Shown here piece after piece: positions 42,305-51,061 of a stretch of DNA of 64,000 nt (position 1 is the first letter of the stretch; each line of letters begins with the position of its first letter). This DNA is from Verrucomicrobium sp. GTDB lineage: Bacteria > Verrucomicrobiota > Verrucomicrobiia > Methylacidiphilales > UBA1321. Location: assembly GCA_017849585.1 (NCBI GenBank), contig JAFIGT010000015.1:62001-126000 (forward strand), given 5' to 3'. Under the pieces are notes generated by a model. The model worked only from the letters and a program-made list of their open reading frames with translations. It was not told the DNA's origin and did no database searches. The position numbers and the translations under genes were made by a program.

Positions 42305-43009
42305 TTACGATTCGCCGAGGTACGCCCGACGGACTTCGTCGCTGGCCAGGAGATTCTCGGCGGTATCGCTGAGCACGATCTGGCCGGTGACGAGCACATA
42401 ACCGCGGTTCGCAATGCGGAGCGCTTCGCGGGCGTTCTGTTCCACGAGAAGAATCGGGATGCCCTCGCGGTTGATCGCCTTGATGATCTCGAAAATACGC
42501 GCCACGATTTGCGGCGCAAGACCGAGCGAAGGTTCGTCGAGAAGAAGAAGCTTGGGTTCGCTCATCAACGCGCGTGCGATGGCAAGCATCTGCTGTTCGC
42601 CGCCGCTGAGAGTTCCACCGAGCTGATTTTTTCGCTCTGCGAGCAGCGGGAAATAATTGTAAACGCGGTCCAGCTTGGTCTGATGGTGCGAGGACGGCAT
42701 TCGGTACGCGCCGATGAGGAGATTCTCCAGCACGGTCAATCGCGGAAAAATGTGACGCCCCTCTGGGCTCAGGCAAATGCCATGGGACAGCACTTCGTCG
42801 GGTGACGAGGCGATCAGCGGGGCATTATTCCAGAAAATCTTTCCGGACTGTGGTTGCACCACTCCCGCAATGGTCAGCAGCGTAGTGGTCTTGCCTGCGC
42901 CGTTGGCTCCGAGCAACGTGACGATTTCCCTGGCGTTGAGTTCAAGGTTGATGCCTTTGAGCACTTCGCTGTAGCCGTAACCGGCATGGATGTTGGAGAG
43001 GCGGAGCAT
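42305..43009 (-). CDS. livF: Branched-chain amino-acid ABC transporter ATPase LivF
   Basis: A protein of 234 residues. Walker A is LLGANGAGKTTTL, the signature is LSGGEQQMLAIARALM, Walker B is LLLLDEPSLGLAP, then EQNARE with the switch position shifted. The short length and the sequence LRLSNIHAGYGYSEVLKGIN fit LivF rather than LivG. It is the last gene of the livJHMGF run and is separated from livG by 126 bases that hold two copies of the word-like repeat. Confidence 0.94.
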   Translation of the reverse strand: MLRLSNIHAGYGYSEVLKGINLELNAREIVTLLGANGAGKTTTLLTIAGVVQPQSGKIFWNNAPLIASSPDEVLSHGICLSPEGRHIFPRLTVLENLLIGAYRMPSSHHQTKLDRVYNYFPLLAERKNQLGGTLSGGEQQMLAIARALMSEPKLLLLDEPSLGLAPQIVARIFEIIKAINREGIPILLVEQNAREALRIANRGYVLVTGQIVLSDTAENLLASDEVRRAYLGES

Positions 43010-43020
43010 GGCTGGGAAAA

Positions 43021-43126
43021 GTTTTCAGTTCGACGTTTTCGGTTCGAAGTAGGGGGATCGTGAATGGGACGAAGAGCGTGTCGTTTCCCAAAACTGAAAA
43101 CCGAAAACCTCGAACGGAAAACTTTC
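43021..43126. repeat. Inverted pair of word-like repeats between livG and livF (family members 2 and 3)
   Basis: One copy (43021-43050) reads GTTTTCAGTTCGACGTTTTC then GG; the other (43090-43126) reads, on the minus strand, GTTCGAGGTTTTCGGTTTTC, identical over 20 bases to the rpoB-rpoC spacer element. They face each other across about 40 bases and could pair to form a large hairpin. They fill most of this 126-base spacer. Confidence 0.7.
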
Positions 43127-43135
43127 GGCATTCAT

Positions 43136-43900
43136 TCAGCTTTCCTTTCCGAGGTAAGCGGCGATGACCTTGGGATCATTGCGGACTTCTTCCGGGGTGC
43201 CGGTGGCGATGGTTTCGCCGTGGTCGAGCACCATGATGTGATCGGAGATTTGCATGACGACTTTCATGTGATGCTCAATGAGAATGATGGCGAGACCGCG
43301 GCCGCGCAGGCGTTGGATGAGATCCACCATGTGCTCGGCTTCGCTGGGATTCATGCCGGCAGCGGGTTCGTCCAGAAGCAGGACGCGCGGACTGGTGGCG
43401 AGGGCGCGGGCGATCTCCAGACGACGTTGCAGTCCGTAGGCGAGATTGCGAGCGCCAGTATGAGCGACCTCGGAGAGGCCCACGAAGTCGAGGAGTTCCA
43501 GTGCGGCTTCGTAGCCGACCGCTTCTTCGTTGCGGTAGTTCTCGCTGCGAAAAAGCATGGCCAGTGGATGTAGCCGTCGCCGGTGGAATTGTCCAATCAT
43601 GACGTTGTCCAAGGCGGAGAGGCCGGGGAAGAGGCGGATATTTTGGAACGTGCGGGCGATGCCGAGATGGCAGATTTGATACGGCTTCAGTCCGGTGATG
43701 TTGATGCCTTCAAAGAAGACATCTCCGTCATCGGGTTTGTAGATGCCGCTGAGGCAGTTGAAGAGGGTGGTCTTGCCGGCGCCGTTAGGGCCGATGATGC
43801 TGAGGATCTGATTGGACGCGACGGAGAGATCGATCGACTGCACGGCCTTGAGACCTCCGAAGGTCTTGCCGAGCTTGGATGTGTGCAGCAGGGGATTCAT
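43136..43900 (-). CDS. livG: Branched-chain amino-acid ABC transporter ATPase LivG
   Basis: A protein of 254 residues. Walker A IIGPNGAGKTTLFNCLSGIY, LivG-type ITGLKPYQICHLGIARTFQN, signature LAYGLQRRLEIARALA, Walker B LLLDEPAAGMNPSE and the terminal switch His in LIEHHMKVVM. It pairs with LivF to energise the LivH/LivM channel. Its start is one base after the livM stop. Confidence 0.96.
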   Translation of the reverse strand: MNPLLHTSKLGKTFGGLKAVQSIDLSVASNQILSIIGPNGAGKTTLFNCLSGIYKPDDGDVFFEGINITGLKPYQICHLGIARTFQNIRLFPGLSALDNVMIGQFHRRRLHPLAMLFRSENYRNEEAVGYEAALELLDFVGLSEVAHTGARNLAYGLQRRLEIARALATSPRVLLLDEPAAGMNPSEAEHMVDLIQRLRGRGLAIILIEHHMKVVMQISDHIMVLDHGETIATGTPEEVRNDPKVIAAYLGKES

Positions 43901-43901
43901 C

Positions 43902-45131
43902 TCAGGTATCGCGCTTGATTTCGTGCTTATGACGGTGGCTGCCGAGGAGTCCCTGCGGGCGCAGTAACATCATGGCGACCATGATGGCGCCGAAGATGAG
44001 GAGTCGGTAATCGGAAAAATTGGGGCTGAAATCCTGAATGAGCTGAGAGTCGCGCAGGAACTCGGGGATGAGGTAGAGAAGCGCCGCGCCAAGCATGACA
44101 CCGTAGATGCTGCCGAGTCCGCCGAGGACGACCATGGCGAGAATGATGACGGATTGCTCGAAAGCGGCGGTGGCGGGGTTGATATAGCTGCTGTACAGAA
44201 TGAAGAGCATGCCGGCGACGGCGCCAATTCCCGCGCTGATGGCGAAGGCGAGGAGTTTCATGCGGACAACATCGATGCCCATCGAGTTGGCCGCGACTTC
44301 GTCTTCCCGGATGGCGACCCAAGCGCGACCAATAGGAGAGAGGTAGAGGCGACGAATGGCAAAGAGAATGACGAAGAGGAAGACGGTGACGATGATGTAG
44401 GTGGTCTGGAGAACGGTCAGGCCGGGGATTGCCTTGACCATGGACCGGGCGGAGAGGCTGAGGCCGATGTCGCTGCCGGTGAGATTGAGATTGCCGATGA
44501 GCTCCTTAAAGCTTTCCGCAAATCCGAGCGTGACGATGGCCAGATAATCGCCGCGCAGTCGCAGGCAGGGCAGGCCGATGACCCAGCCGAGTGCCGAGCC
44601 GAGGACGAAGATGAAAGGGAAAGCGACCCACCATTGGAGGCCGGGGATATATTGTTGCGCGAGGGCGAAGAGATAGGCCCCGAAGGCGTAGAACGCGGCG
44701 TAGCCGAGAACGAGGAGTCCCGTGAAGCCAATCGTGATGTTGAGGCCCAGGGCGAGAATCATGTAGATGCCGAGCATGCAGCCCAGTCCGAGCGATTTGT
44801 GGTCGAGATAAAAGGCGGCGGACAGCACGACGACCATGAGAAAGGGTGTCCACCACGGTTGCTCGACGAGGGGGGCGAGCGGTCGCAGGGTGAGGAGAAT
44901 CGGATGGGACCAGTTCCACTTTTTGTTGGAGTAGTGGAGTGCCATCAGGATCGCCACGATGGCGAAGGCGACGGTGAGATTGCTGAAGAATTTGACGCCA
45001 TGAGCCCAATTCAGGACGGTGGCGACATTGCCGGTGGCGTAGTTGTATTTGAGACTGAGCCAGAGGAAGGGAAAGGTGATGAACGCCAGCCCGAGGAACC
45101 CGAGAATGTAATTGCGGAGGCGTGTGAACAT
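43902..45131 (-). CDS. livM: Branched-chain amino-acid ABC transporter permease LivM
   Basis: A membrane protein of 409 residues with about ten helices. The family core is LGLGCMLGIYMILALGLNIT, IGFTGLLVLGYAAFYAFGAY, CLRLRGDYLAIVTLGFAE, REDEVAANSMGIDVVRMKLLAF and VVLGGLGSIYGVMLGAALLYLIPE. An N-terminal extension of roughly 100 residues with extra helices precedes the core, as in some LivM proteins. It begins eight bases after livH. Confidence 0.95.
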   Translation of the reverse strand: MFTRLRNYILGFLGLAFITFPFLWLSLKYNYATGNVATVLNWAHGVKFFSNLTVAFAIVAILMALHYSNKKWNWSHPILLTLRPLAPLVEQPWWTPFLMVVVLSAAFYLDHKSLGLGCMLGIYMILALGLNITIGFTGLLVLGYAAFYAFGAYLFALAQQYIPGLQWWVAFPFIFVLGSALGWVIGLPCLRLRGDYLAIVTLGFAESFKELIGNLNLTGSDIGLSLSARSMVKAIPGLTVLQTTYIIVTVFLFVILFAIRRLYLSPIGRAWVAIREDEVAANSMGIDVVRMKLLAFAISAGIGAVAGMLFILYSSYINPATAAFEQSVIILAMVVLGGLGSIYGVMLGAALLYLIPEFLRDSQLIQDFSPNFSDYRLLIFGAIMVAMMLLRPQGLLGSHRHKHEIKRDT

Positions 45132-45139
45132 AGGAGGCT

Positions 45140-46057
45140 TCAGACTTTGTCGGCGACACGCTCGCCGAGGAGACCGCGAGGTCGGATGATGAGGACGATC
45201 ATCAGGATGAGGAAGACGACGCTGTTACGCCAGTTGCTGCCGAAATAATAGCAGGTGATGTCTTCCGTCAAGCCGATGATCAAGCCTCCCAGCACAGCGC
45301 CGGGGATGTTGCCGATGCCTCCGAGAACGGCAGCGGTGAATGCTTTCAAGCCCCAGATGTAGCCGGAGTTCCAACCCGCGACGCTCTGGTACATGGAGAC
45401 CATCACGCCCGCCACGGCCGCCAGTGAGGAGCCGAGGACAAAGGTGAGGGCGATGATTTTATTGACCGGAATGCCGACAAGCGACGCCATGAGTTGATCC
45501 TGCGCCGTGCCGCGCATGGCGATGCCCAAGCGGGTCCGGTGGATGAAGAAGAAGAGAGCTGCCATCAAGACGAGAGACGTGCCGAGGATGGTGAACTGAA
45601 GATAATTGAAGTGTACGCCACCGAGGGTGAAGGCGACTTTGTTCAGCTGGTCGGAGTAGACGCGAGGAAAGCTGATGTTGTCTTTGCTGACGGTGAGAAA
45701 GACGAAGTTCTGGAGGATGATGGAAAGACCGATGGCGCTGGTGAGGGGGGCGAGGATGTGGGCCTTGCGCAGGCGGCGGTAGGCGATGCGTTCGTTCGCG
45801 TAGCCGAAGGCGGCGGAGAAGATCATGGCCACGAGGGTGGCGAGGAGGAGATTGACGAGGGTGGTCGTGCTGAGGAGCGTAGAGAGAAGCCCGAGGGCGA
45901 AAACGCAGGTGAACATCCCGATCATGAAGATTTCGCCGTGAGCGAAATTGATCATTCCCAGGATGCCGTAGACCATCGTGTAGCCGAGAGCCACCAATCC
46001 GTAGATGGAACCTCGAACTAGGCCGCCGAGAATGATGTCAGGTGGGGGAAGGCTCAC
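45140..46057 (-). CDS. livH: Branched-chain amino-acid ABC transporter permease LivH
   Basis: A membrane protein of 305 residues if translation starts at the GTG at 46057 (VSLPPPDIILGGLVRGSIYG). The frame is open to an ATG at 46204, but that stretch is charged, unlike LivH, and overlaps the livJ stop and a repeat-rich spacer, so it was left out. Motifs are LVALGYTMVYGILGMINFAHG, RAMRGTAQD-type IAMRGTAQDQLMASLVGIPV and GLKAFTAAVLGGIGNIPGA. It forms the translocation channel with LivM. Confidence 0.92.
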   Translation of the reverse strand: MSLPPPDIILGGLVRGSIYGLVALGYTMVYGILGMINFAHGEIFMIGMFTCVFALGLLSTLLSTTTLVNLLLATLVAMIFSAAFGYANERIAYRRLRKAHILAPLTSAIGLSIILQNFVFLTVSKDNISFPRVYSDQLNKVAFTLGGVHFNYLQFTILGTSLVLMAALFFFIHRTRLGIAMRGTAQDQLMASLVGIPVNKIIALTFVLGSSLAAVAGVMVSMYQSVAGWNSGYIWGLKAFTAAVLGGIGNIPGAVLGGLIIGLTEDITCYYFGSNWRNSVVFLILMIVLIIRPRGLLGERVADKV

Positions 46058-46087
46058 GGTTGGTTTTATATCTTTTTCTAGAGGCTG

Positions 46088-46185
46088 ATTACGGAAGGAA
46101 CGGAGCTTTTTCTTAGGATTAAAAAAGATGTGCTTGAGATTCCTCCATGGATTCCATTCATTCCGTTCCGTGCCTCCATCTTTTG
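46088..46185. repeat. Nested inverted repeats in the livJ-livH spacer
   Basis: GGAACGGA (about 46098) has its complement TCCGTTCC (about 46164), and AAAAGATG (about 46124) has its complement CATCTTTT (about 46178). Between them lies simple word-like DNA (CCATGGATTCCATTCATTCC). The style resembles the other intergenic repeats of this window although the words differ. Confidence 0.5.
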
Positions 46186-46187
46186 CC

Positions 46188-47306
46188 TTAGGGGGCGGGG
46201 ACAAACTTGCTGTCCTTGACGGTCCACAGGATGTCGTTGCTCTGCTTCAGATCGCCCTTGGCGTCGAAGCCGACGGGACCGAGAACGGTGTTGAAGGTCT
46301 TTTCGCGCAGCACCGCCGCGACTTTGGCCGCATCGGCGGAACCAGCGGCCTGGATGGCTTCGAGCAGCACATTGGCGGCGTCGTACCCGTAAACGGAGTA
46401 GGCGCCTTCCTTGCCGTAGAGCGAGCGGTACTTTTTAATGAACGGTTGGGCGGCCGGGAGATTCTCGTAATCGGGGCCAAAGGTGATGTAGATATTGCTC
46501 GCGCTTGCGCCGACGGCGTCCAGGAAGTTGGGATCGATCGTGCCATTGCCGCTCACGAAGGGGATATCGAGGCCAGCCTGGCGTAGTTGAAGATAGAGCG
46601 GGCCGGATTGGCTATACATACCACCCCAGAGGAGGGCTTGGGCGCCGGAGGATTTGATGACAGCAATGTTGGCGCGGAAATCGAGTTCAGTGCGCGGGAT
46701 GCCATCAAAGACGACCACTTGGCCGCCATTGGCGAGGAAAGTCTTCTTCACTTCGTTGGCGAAGCCTTCGCCATAGGCCGTCTTGTCGTGCAAGACTGCG
46801 ATCTTGGTCAGACCTAATTTCTCCCGCATGAACTTCGCGGCGATGGTGCCCTGCTGGTCATCTCGGCCAATGATACGGAAGAGGGCGGGAAAACCTTGCT
46901 CGGTGACCTTGGGATTGGTCGAGCCGGGGGTGATCTGGAGGATTTTGGCCTCGTTATAGATCGGGGAGGAGGGGATGGTGCAGCCGCTGTTGAAGTGGCC
47001 GATAACGGCGGCGACGCCGTTGGAGACGAGCTCGCGCGCGACCGAGACGGCCTTGTCCGGCTTGCCTTCATCGTCGCGGATGACCAATTCCACTTTCTTG
47101 CCGAGGACGCCGCCCTTGGCATTCCACTCGTCAACGGCGATGATCGAACCATTGATCATCGCGCCGCCAATCGATCCGTCGGTGCCCGTGCGCACGCCGG
47201 CGATGCCGATCTTCAGGTGATCATCGCTGGACTTCGAGCAGCCCGTCAAACCGGCCGCGACGGCAATGAAAACAACCAAAAGGGTGTGAATAATATGGCG
47301 TTGCAT
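46188..47306 (-). CDS. livJ: Branched-chain amino-acid-binding lipoprotein (LivJ/LivK-like)
   Basis: A protein of 372 residues from the ATG at 47306 (MQRHIIHTLLVVFIAVAAGL then TGCSKSS). LTGC is a lipobox, so it is a lipoprotein tethered to the membrane. The mature part is a type I periplasmic binding protein (LKIGIAGVRTGTDGSIGGAM, GKKVELVIRDDEGKPDKAVS, VAAVIGHFNSGCTIPSSPIY). It supplies substrate to LivHMGF. The open frame extends upstream to 47606 but that part overlaps hemQ and is not protein-like. It is the first gene of the transporter run. Confidence 0.93.
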   Translation of the reverse strand: MQRHIIHTLLVVFIAVAAGLTGCSKSSDDHLKIGIAGVRTGTDGSIGGAMINGSIIAVDEWNAKGGVLGKKVELVIRDDEGKPDKAVSVARELVSNGVAAVIGHFNSGCTIPSSPIYNEAKILQITPGSTNPKVTEQGFPALFRIIGRDDQQGTIAAKFMREKLGLTKIAVLHDKTAYGEGFANEVKKTFLANGGQVVVFDGIPRTELDFRANIAVIKSSGAQALLWGGMYSQSGPLYLQLRQAGLDIPFVSGNGTIDPNFLDAVGASASNIYITFGPDYENLPAAQPFIKKYRSLYGKEGAYSVYGYDAANVLLEAIQAAGSADAAKVAAVLREKTFNTVLGPVGFDAKGDLKQSNDILWTVKDSKFVPAP

Positions 47307-47440
47307 AGTGTGTATGTATAGGGGGCGAGTCCCGATACGGTCAACCCGGTATTTACAGGGAAAAAAGGGGGGGAGATGGTGGGACACTAGGACCGCACCT
47401 TGAAGTCGCTCAGTTGCCCGAAAAACGCCAATTCCGGACA

Positions 47441-47472
47441 ACTGAAAACCGAAAACATCGAACGGAAAACTA
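47441..47472. repeat. Word-like repeat at the 3' end of hemQ (family member 4)
   Basis: On the minus strand it reads GTTCGATGTTTTCGGTTTTC, one base different from the copies at 15443 and 43093. Its edge supplies the stop codon of hemQ. The rest of the 47307-47440 spacer has no gene-like content. Confidence 0.7.
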
Positions 47473-48291
47473 CAACGCGAGTCGCTCAAAGATCTGGGGC
47501 AATTCCAGTCGCAAACCATTATAGAACGGGCCGAACTCGGCGTAGCCGTGGCTGACCTCGTCGAAGCGCATCTCGTATACGATCGACTTGATCTCGTACG
47601 GATCATGCGCGAACAAGGTCACCCCCCACTCCCAGTCATCCAGACCAGTCGAGCCGGTCACGAGCTGCGTCACTTTGCCGGAATACTTGCGGCCCACCCG
47701 CGCATGACCAAGCATCAGCTCGCGACGTTTGGCGAAATCGAGCGCGTACCAGTTCTGGCCCGGTAGCCGCTTCTTGTTCATCGGGTAGAAGCAGAAATAT
47801 TCCCAATCCGGCAGGGTCGGATACATCCGGGTCTGCGTATAGTACTTGATGCGTTCCTTCCACGTCGCCAGCTTTTCTTCGAAGGCCGGGGTGCCCGGTT
47901 CCAAGTTCTCCTTTGTGCGCAATTCCTCGACATACTCCGCTTCCGTCGTGGTGTATTCGGATTTCTCCGTCAGCGAAAGATACGAGTACGCGGGACGCAA
48001 CACATTTGGTCCGAGCGCGCTGGCGATTTTCTTTTCCAGAGCATTCACTTGATGCATATCCGGCCCGACGATCATGAAACCGATGTCGGCGCGGGCCAGG
48101 ATGGACAGGGTGAGGATTTGAAATTTTTCCCAGCCACGTGCTTCGGCGATAAGGGTGGCAAGCCGGGCTTTGCCTTCTTCTTGTTGCGGTCCAGACAGCG
48201 CTTGCCAGACGGCCCTATCCACGTGATAGAAAAGATGCATGGCGCAAAGTCCTTCAGCCGGTACAATCGGTTTGAATGCCAATTCAGTCAT
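47470..48291 (-). CDS. hemQ: Coproheme decarboxylase HemQ (chlorite dismutase-like)
   Basis: A protein of 273 residues of the HemQ/chlorite dismutase superfamily, which converts coproheme to heme b with peroxide in the coproporphyrin-dependent pathway. Family features are HLFYHVDRAVW, DIGFMIVGPD, SYLSLTEKSEY, the FYPMNKKR segment, RRELMLGHARVGRKYSGKVT with the proximal-heme His, and DDWEWGVTLFAHDPYEIKSI. The start codon shares a CATG with that of the divergent methyltransferase gene. No other heme gene is in the window. Confidence 0.9.
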   Translation of the reverse strand: MTELAFKPIVPAEGLCAMHLFYHVDRAVWQALSGPQQEEGKARLATLIAEARGWEKFQILTLSILARADIGFMIVGPDMHQVNALEKKIASALGPNVLRPAYSYLSLTEKSEYTTTEAEYVEELRTKENLEPGTPAFEEKLATWKERIKYYTQTRMYPTLPDWEYFCFYPMNKKRLPGQNWYALDFAKRRELMLGHARVGRKYSGKVTQLVTGSTGLDDWEWGVTLFAHDPYEIKSIVYEMRFDEVSHGYAEFGPFYNGLRLELPQIFERLAL

Positions 48292-49414
48292 GCCCGAACC
48301 TTACACAGCCCCGGTAGAAGACGCAACATGCTCTCTTAAAAATGAGCTAATAGTAGAAATTCGCAATGAGATCAGTCGTTGCGGTGACAAAATCTTCTTC
48401 GAGCGCTTCATGGAGTTGGCGCTCTACCATCCCAGGCAGGGTTACTACGCCGCGGCCTCTGCGCTACCTACCGGGCGCGCCGGTGATTTTTTTACCAACG
48501 TCAGCGTTGGTGCGCTCTATGGCGAAATGATTGGTCGCCGTCTCTGGAAAACGTGGATCGAAGATCTGGCGCGCACGGAAAAGTTCACACTTATCGAACA
48601 GGGGGCGATGGATGCACAATTCGCGGTCGATTTGCTCAGTTGGGCGCGCGTGGTAAAACCCGATTTCTTCGCGGCGATCGATTACGGCATCCTCGAACCC
48701 TTTGCGCCGAATCGCGAACGTCAGCGGACGCAGCTCGCGGAAGCAGGACTGGAAACAAAAGTGCGATGGGCGAGCGACTGGAGCGAGTTGCCGGAAAAAT
48801 CGATCATTGGCGCGGTCTTCTCCAATGAACTGATCGACAGCTTTCCCGTGCGGCAGGTCGTTCATCGCGCTGGCCAGTGGCGTGAGCGGTTCGTGACGTG
48901 GGCCGAAGAGCGTTTTGCATTTGTGGAGGAAGCGGCGTCGAGCGAGCTGACTGCCGAAATTGCGCGGCTGGAAATTCCGCCGCTGGAGGGTTACCTCGCC
49001 GAGATCAATCTTCGCGCTGCCGAATGGATGCGAATCGTCGCGGCCCGCTTGGAACGTGGCATCGTGCTAACCGTCGATTACGGTTTTCCCCGCGAATTAC
49101 TTTATGCTCCGGAGAGAGCGCAGGGAACACTGCAGGGTTACCGCGCCCACCAGCGCAGCGACGATCCGCTTTCCGCCGTGGGGCAGCAGGATCTCACGAC
49201 CCACATCGATTTTACTATGCTCATCGAAACCGGCGAAGCGTGCGGACTCCAGACCGTTCAGTTCGTGGACCAGCATCACTTCCTCATGGAACGTGTCGCC
49301 GAGGCGGAAGCAGAACGGCGGCAATACACGCCTAAAGAAATTCGCCAACTCCAGACCTTGCTTCACCCCGAGATGCTGGGCACGCGCTTCCGGTATCTGA
49401 TGCAGAAGTGCTGA
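48290..49414 (+). CDS. MidA/NDUFAF7-family SAM-dependent methyltransferase
   Basis: A protein of 374 residues from the ATG at 48290, the only start that keeps the family N-terminus (ELIVEIRNEISRCGDKIFFE). Conserved segments are RFMELALYHPRQGYYAA, GDFFTNVSVGALYGEMIGRR, EQGAMDAQFAVDLLSW (SAM site), FSNELIDSFPVRQV, TVDYGFPRELLY and GTLQGYRAHQRSDDPLSAVG. In eukaryotes the family methylates a complex I arginine; bacterial targets are mostly unknown. It is divergent from hemQ, with start codons overlapping head to head. Confidence 0.88.
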   Translation: MPEPYTAPVEDATCSLKNELIVEIRNEISRCGDKIFFERFMELALYHPRQGYYAAASALPTGRAGDFFTNVSVGALYGEMIGRRLWKTWIEDLARTEKFTLIEQGAMDAQFAVDLLSWARVVKPDFFAAIDYGILEPFAPNRERQRTQLAEAGLETKVRWASDWSELPEKSIIGAVFSNELIDSFPVRQVVHRAGQWRERFVTWAEERFAFVEEAASSELTAEIARLEIPPLEGYLAEINLRAAEWMRIVAARLERGIVLTVDYGFPRELLYAPERAQGTLQGYRAHQRSDDPLSAVGQQDLTTHIDFTMLIETGEACGLQTVQFVDQHHFLMERVAEAEAERRQYTPKEIRQLQTLLHPEMLGTRFRYLMQKC

Positions 49415-49419
49415 AGAGG

Positions 49420-49476
49420 AAGTTCTAGGTGTTAAGTACTAGATTTTTGCTGCCTGCCAGCCAAAACCTAGAACTT
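49420..49476. repeat. Inverted repeat in the spacer between the MidA-type and TolC genes
   Basis: AAGTTCTAGG (49420-49429) and CCTAGAACTT (49467-49476) are perfect complements; AGTACTAGA (49435-49443) and related AGTTCTAAGTACGAAGTTCT (minus strand, 49489 down to 49470) add imperfect copies of the same word. The element lies between convergent genes. Confidence 0.6.
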
Positions 49477-49491
49477 CGTACTTAGAACTAC

Positions 49492-49512
49492 CTCGCCAGT
49501 TATACTGGCGAG
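49492..49512. terminator. Perfect hairpin between convergent genes
   Basis: CTCGCCAG (49492-49499), loop TTATA, CTGGCGAG (49505-49512). There is no T-tract on either side, so it may act as a 3'-end stabilising hairpin for the tolC-type message rather than a complete terminator. Confidence 0.5.
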
Positions 49513-49513
49513 A

Positions 49514-51061
49514 TTAATGAATTCCCTTCGGCATCGCTGTTGTCTCGAGGAAAATATTATTCTCCTTCAATGAGATTCCCTGCACGCGGGTCAGTTCCGC
49601 GAGCGAGTTTTGCAAATCCGCGATGGCGCGCAATTCCGTCACCCGCGCATCGGTCAGATCGCGTTGCAAGCGCAGTACCACGAAGCTCGTGCTGCGGCCT
49701 GCCTCCAGCTTTTCGCCTTCCGCATTCAGTGTTTCCTCGGCGTACTGGCGGGCGATGCGGGCGGCCCGCACGCGCTCGATATTCGTTTGTACCTGACCGG
49801 CGGCGTTGTCGATCTGGACGATGATGTCCTGCTCGATTTTTTTGACGTTGAGAACCGATTGCTCCTTGCGTGCCTTCGCCGCATCGAGATTGCCGCGATC
49901 CGTTCGGTCTCCGATGGGGATGGTGAGCAGTGCGCCGATGGACCATGCGCTGTTATCGCCCGAGGTGGCGCGGCTGTAACTGCGGTCAAAGTCGCTGGAG
50001 AGGCCGGTATAGCCGTAGCTGCCGTTGACGTTGAGGGTGGGCAGAATCTGATTCTTGTTGAGCGTGACCTGGATATTGCTTTGTTCCAGCTGCTCCTTGG
50101 CTTGGGTCAGGTCTGCGCGATTTTGTAAACCGGTATCGATGCTGCTGATCACCTGCGGCGGCTGCCAGTCATCGGGCGGCTCGCTGGTTGGCGTGATTCT
50201 TTTGTTGAGCCAGGTGATGACGTCTGAAGTAATGAGTCGCTTCAGTGTGTTTTCCTGATCCAAGACCGCGCGTTCCGCCACGAGAAGTTCGCCTCGGCGG
50301 GTTGACGCTTCTGCATTGGCCTGTGACACGTCGAGCGGTGACATCGTGCCGATATCCACTCGGGCCTTGTTGTCTTTTAATAGTTGTTCCGCCAGCAGGA
50401 GCGCTTTTTGCCGCGCCAGCACATTGCCACGCGTATAAAGTAACTCATAGTAAGCCGAACTTACCCGCGTGATGATTTGTTCGACCTTGTAAATGAAGGC
50501 GGCATCCGCCGCTTTGAGTCCTCGCTGGGCGATGCGGATCGGTGCGAGGTTGACGTCGGTGCCGAATCCCCGCAAAAGCGGCTGGGTCAGGCGGGCTCCG
50601 ATGAAGCTGAGATATTGATCCTGGAAATTATTCGTTGTGGTGGTCGTGTTTTCGCTATTGGTGTCCAGACTTACGATGGTTCCGGGAGGCAACGGCTGGT
50701 TGAGGCTGAAATCATACTGACCGCTTTTGTTTCCCGTGCCGTTGCTGCTATCGATCACTGTTGGTTGATTATTCTCCGTGTAGCTGCCGTCCAATTGCAC
50801 GTACGGATCGAAGGAACCTTGTGCGGAAACGACGCCCGCTTTTGAGATCACCGGGTTGAGCCGCTCCACGGCGATGTCGAGATTGTTCTCCAGTGCCAAC
50901 CGGACACACTGCGGTAATGAAAGAGGAACGATGTCCGCCTTGCCCGGAACTCCAGCCATGCGTGGCGGCGTGGCGGGCCCAATCAAGGCGGCGTCACTGG
51001 CGGAAAAGCTGTTCGCCAATCCGAGGAACGAGGCCAGAATCAGGAGGAGCAGGGGCTTCAC
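49514..51061 (-). CDS. TolC-family outer-membrane efflux protein
   Basis: A protein of 515 residues with a signal peptide (MKPLLLLILASFLGLANSFS). It has the duplicated OEP plan of long helices and beta strands (LPQCVRLALENNLDIAVERL, LTQPLLRGFG, YYELLYTRGNVLARQKALLL, then in the second half QAKEQLEQSNIQVTLNKNQI, VNGSYGYTGLSSDF, ALLTIPIGDRTDRGNLDAAK). It would form the outer-membrane duct of a tripartite pump, but no membrane-fusion protein or inner-membrane pump gene is near. Its start overlaps the obg stop by four bases, an unusual pairing. Confidence 0.9.
   Translation of the reverse strand: MKPLLLLILASFLGLANSFSASDAALIGPATPPRMAGVPGKADIVPLSLPQCVRLALENNLDIAVERLNPVISKAGVVSAQGSFDPYVQLDGSYTENNQPTVIDSSNGTGNKSGQYDFSLNQPLPPGTIVSLDTNSENTTTTTNNFQDQYLSFIGARLTQPLLRGFGTDVNLAPIRIAQRGLKAADAAFIYKVEQIITRVSSAYYELLYTRGNVLARQKALLLAEQLLKDNKARVDIGTMSPLDVSQANAEASTRRGELLVAERAVLDQENTLKRLITSDVITWLNKRITPTSEPPDDWQPPQVISSIDTGLQNRADLTQAKEQLEQSNIQVTLNKNQILPTLNVNGSYGYTGLSSDFDRSYSRATSGDNSAWSIGALLTIPIGDRTDRGNLDAAKARKEQSVLNVKKIEQDIIVQIDNAAGQVQTNIERVRAARIARQYAEETLNAEGEKLEAGRSTSFVVLRLQRDLTDARVTELRAIADLQNSLAELTRVQGISLKENNIFLETTAMPKGIH

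Noticed and set aside
46058-46204. N-terminal extension of livH to an ATG at 46204
   Set aside because: The 49 added residues are encoded by repeat-like spacer DNA, overlap the livJ stop and do not resemble LivH. The GTG at 46057 fits the family start.
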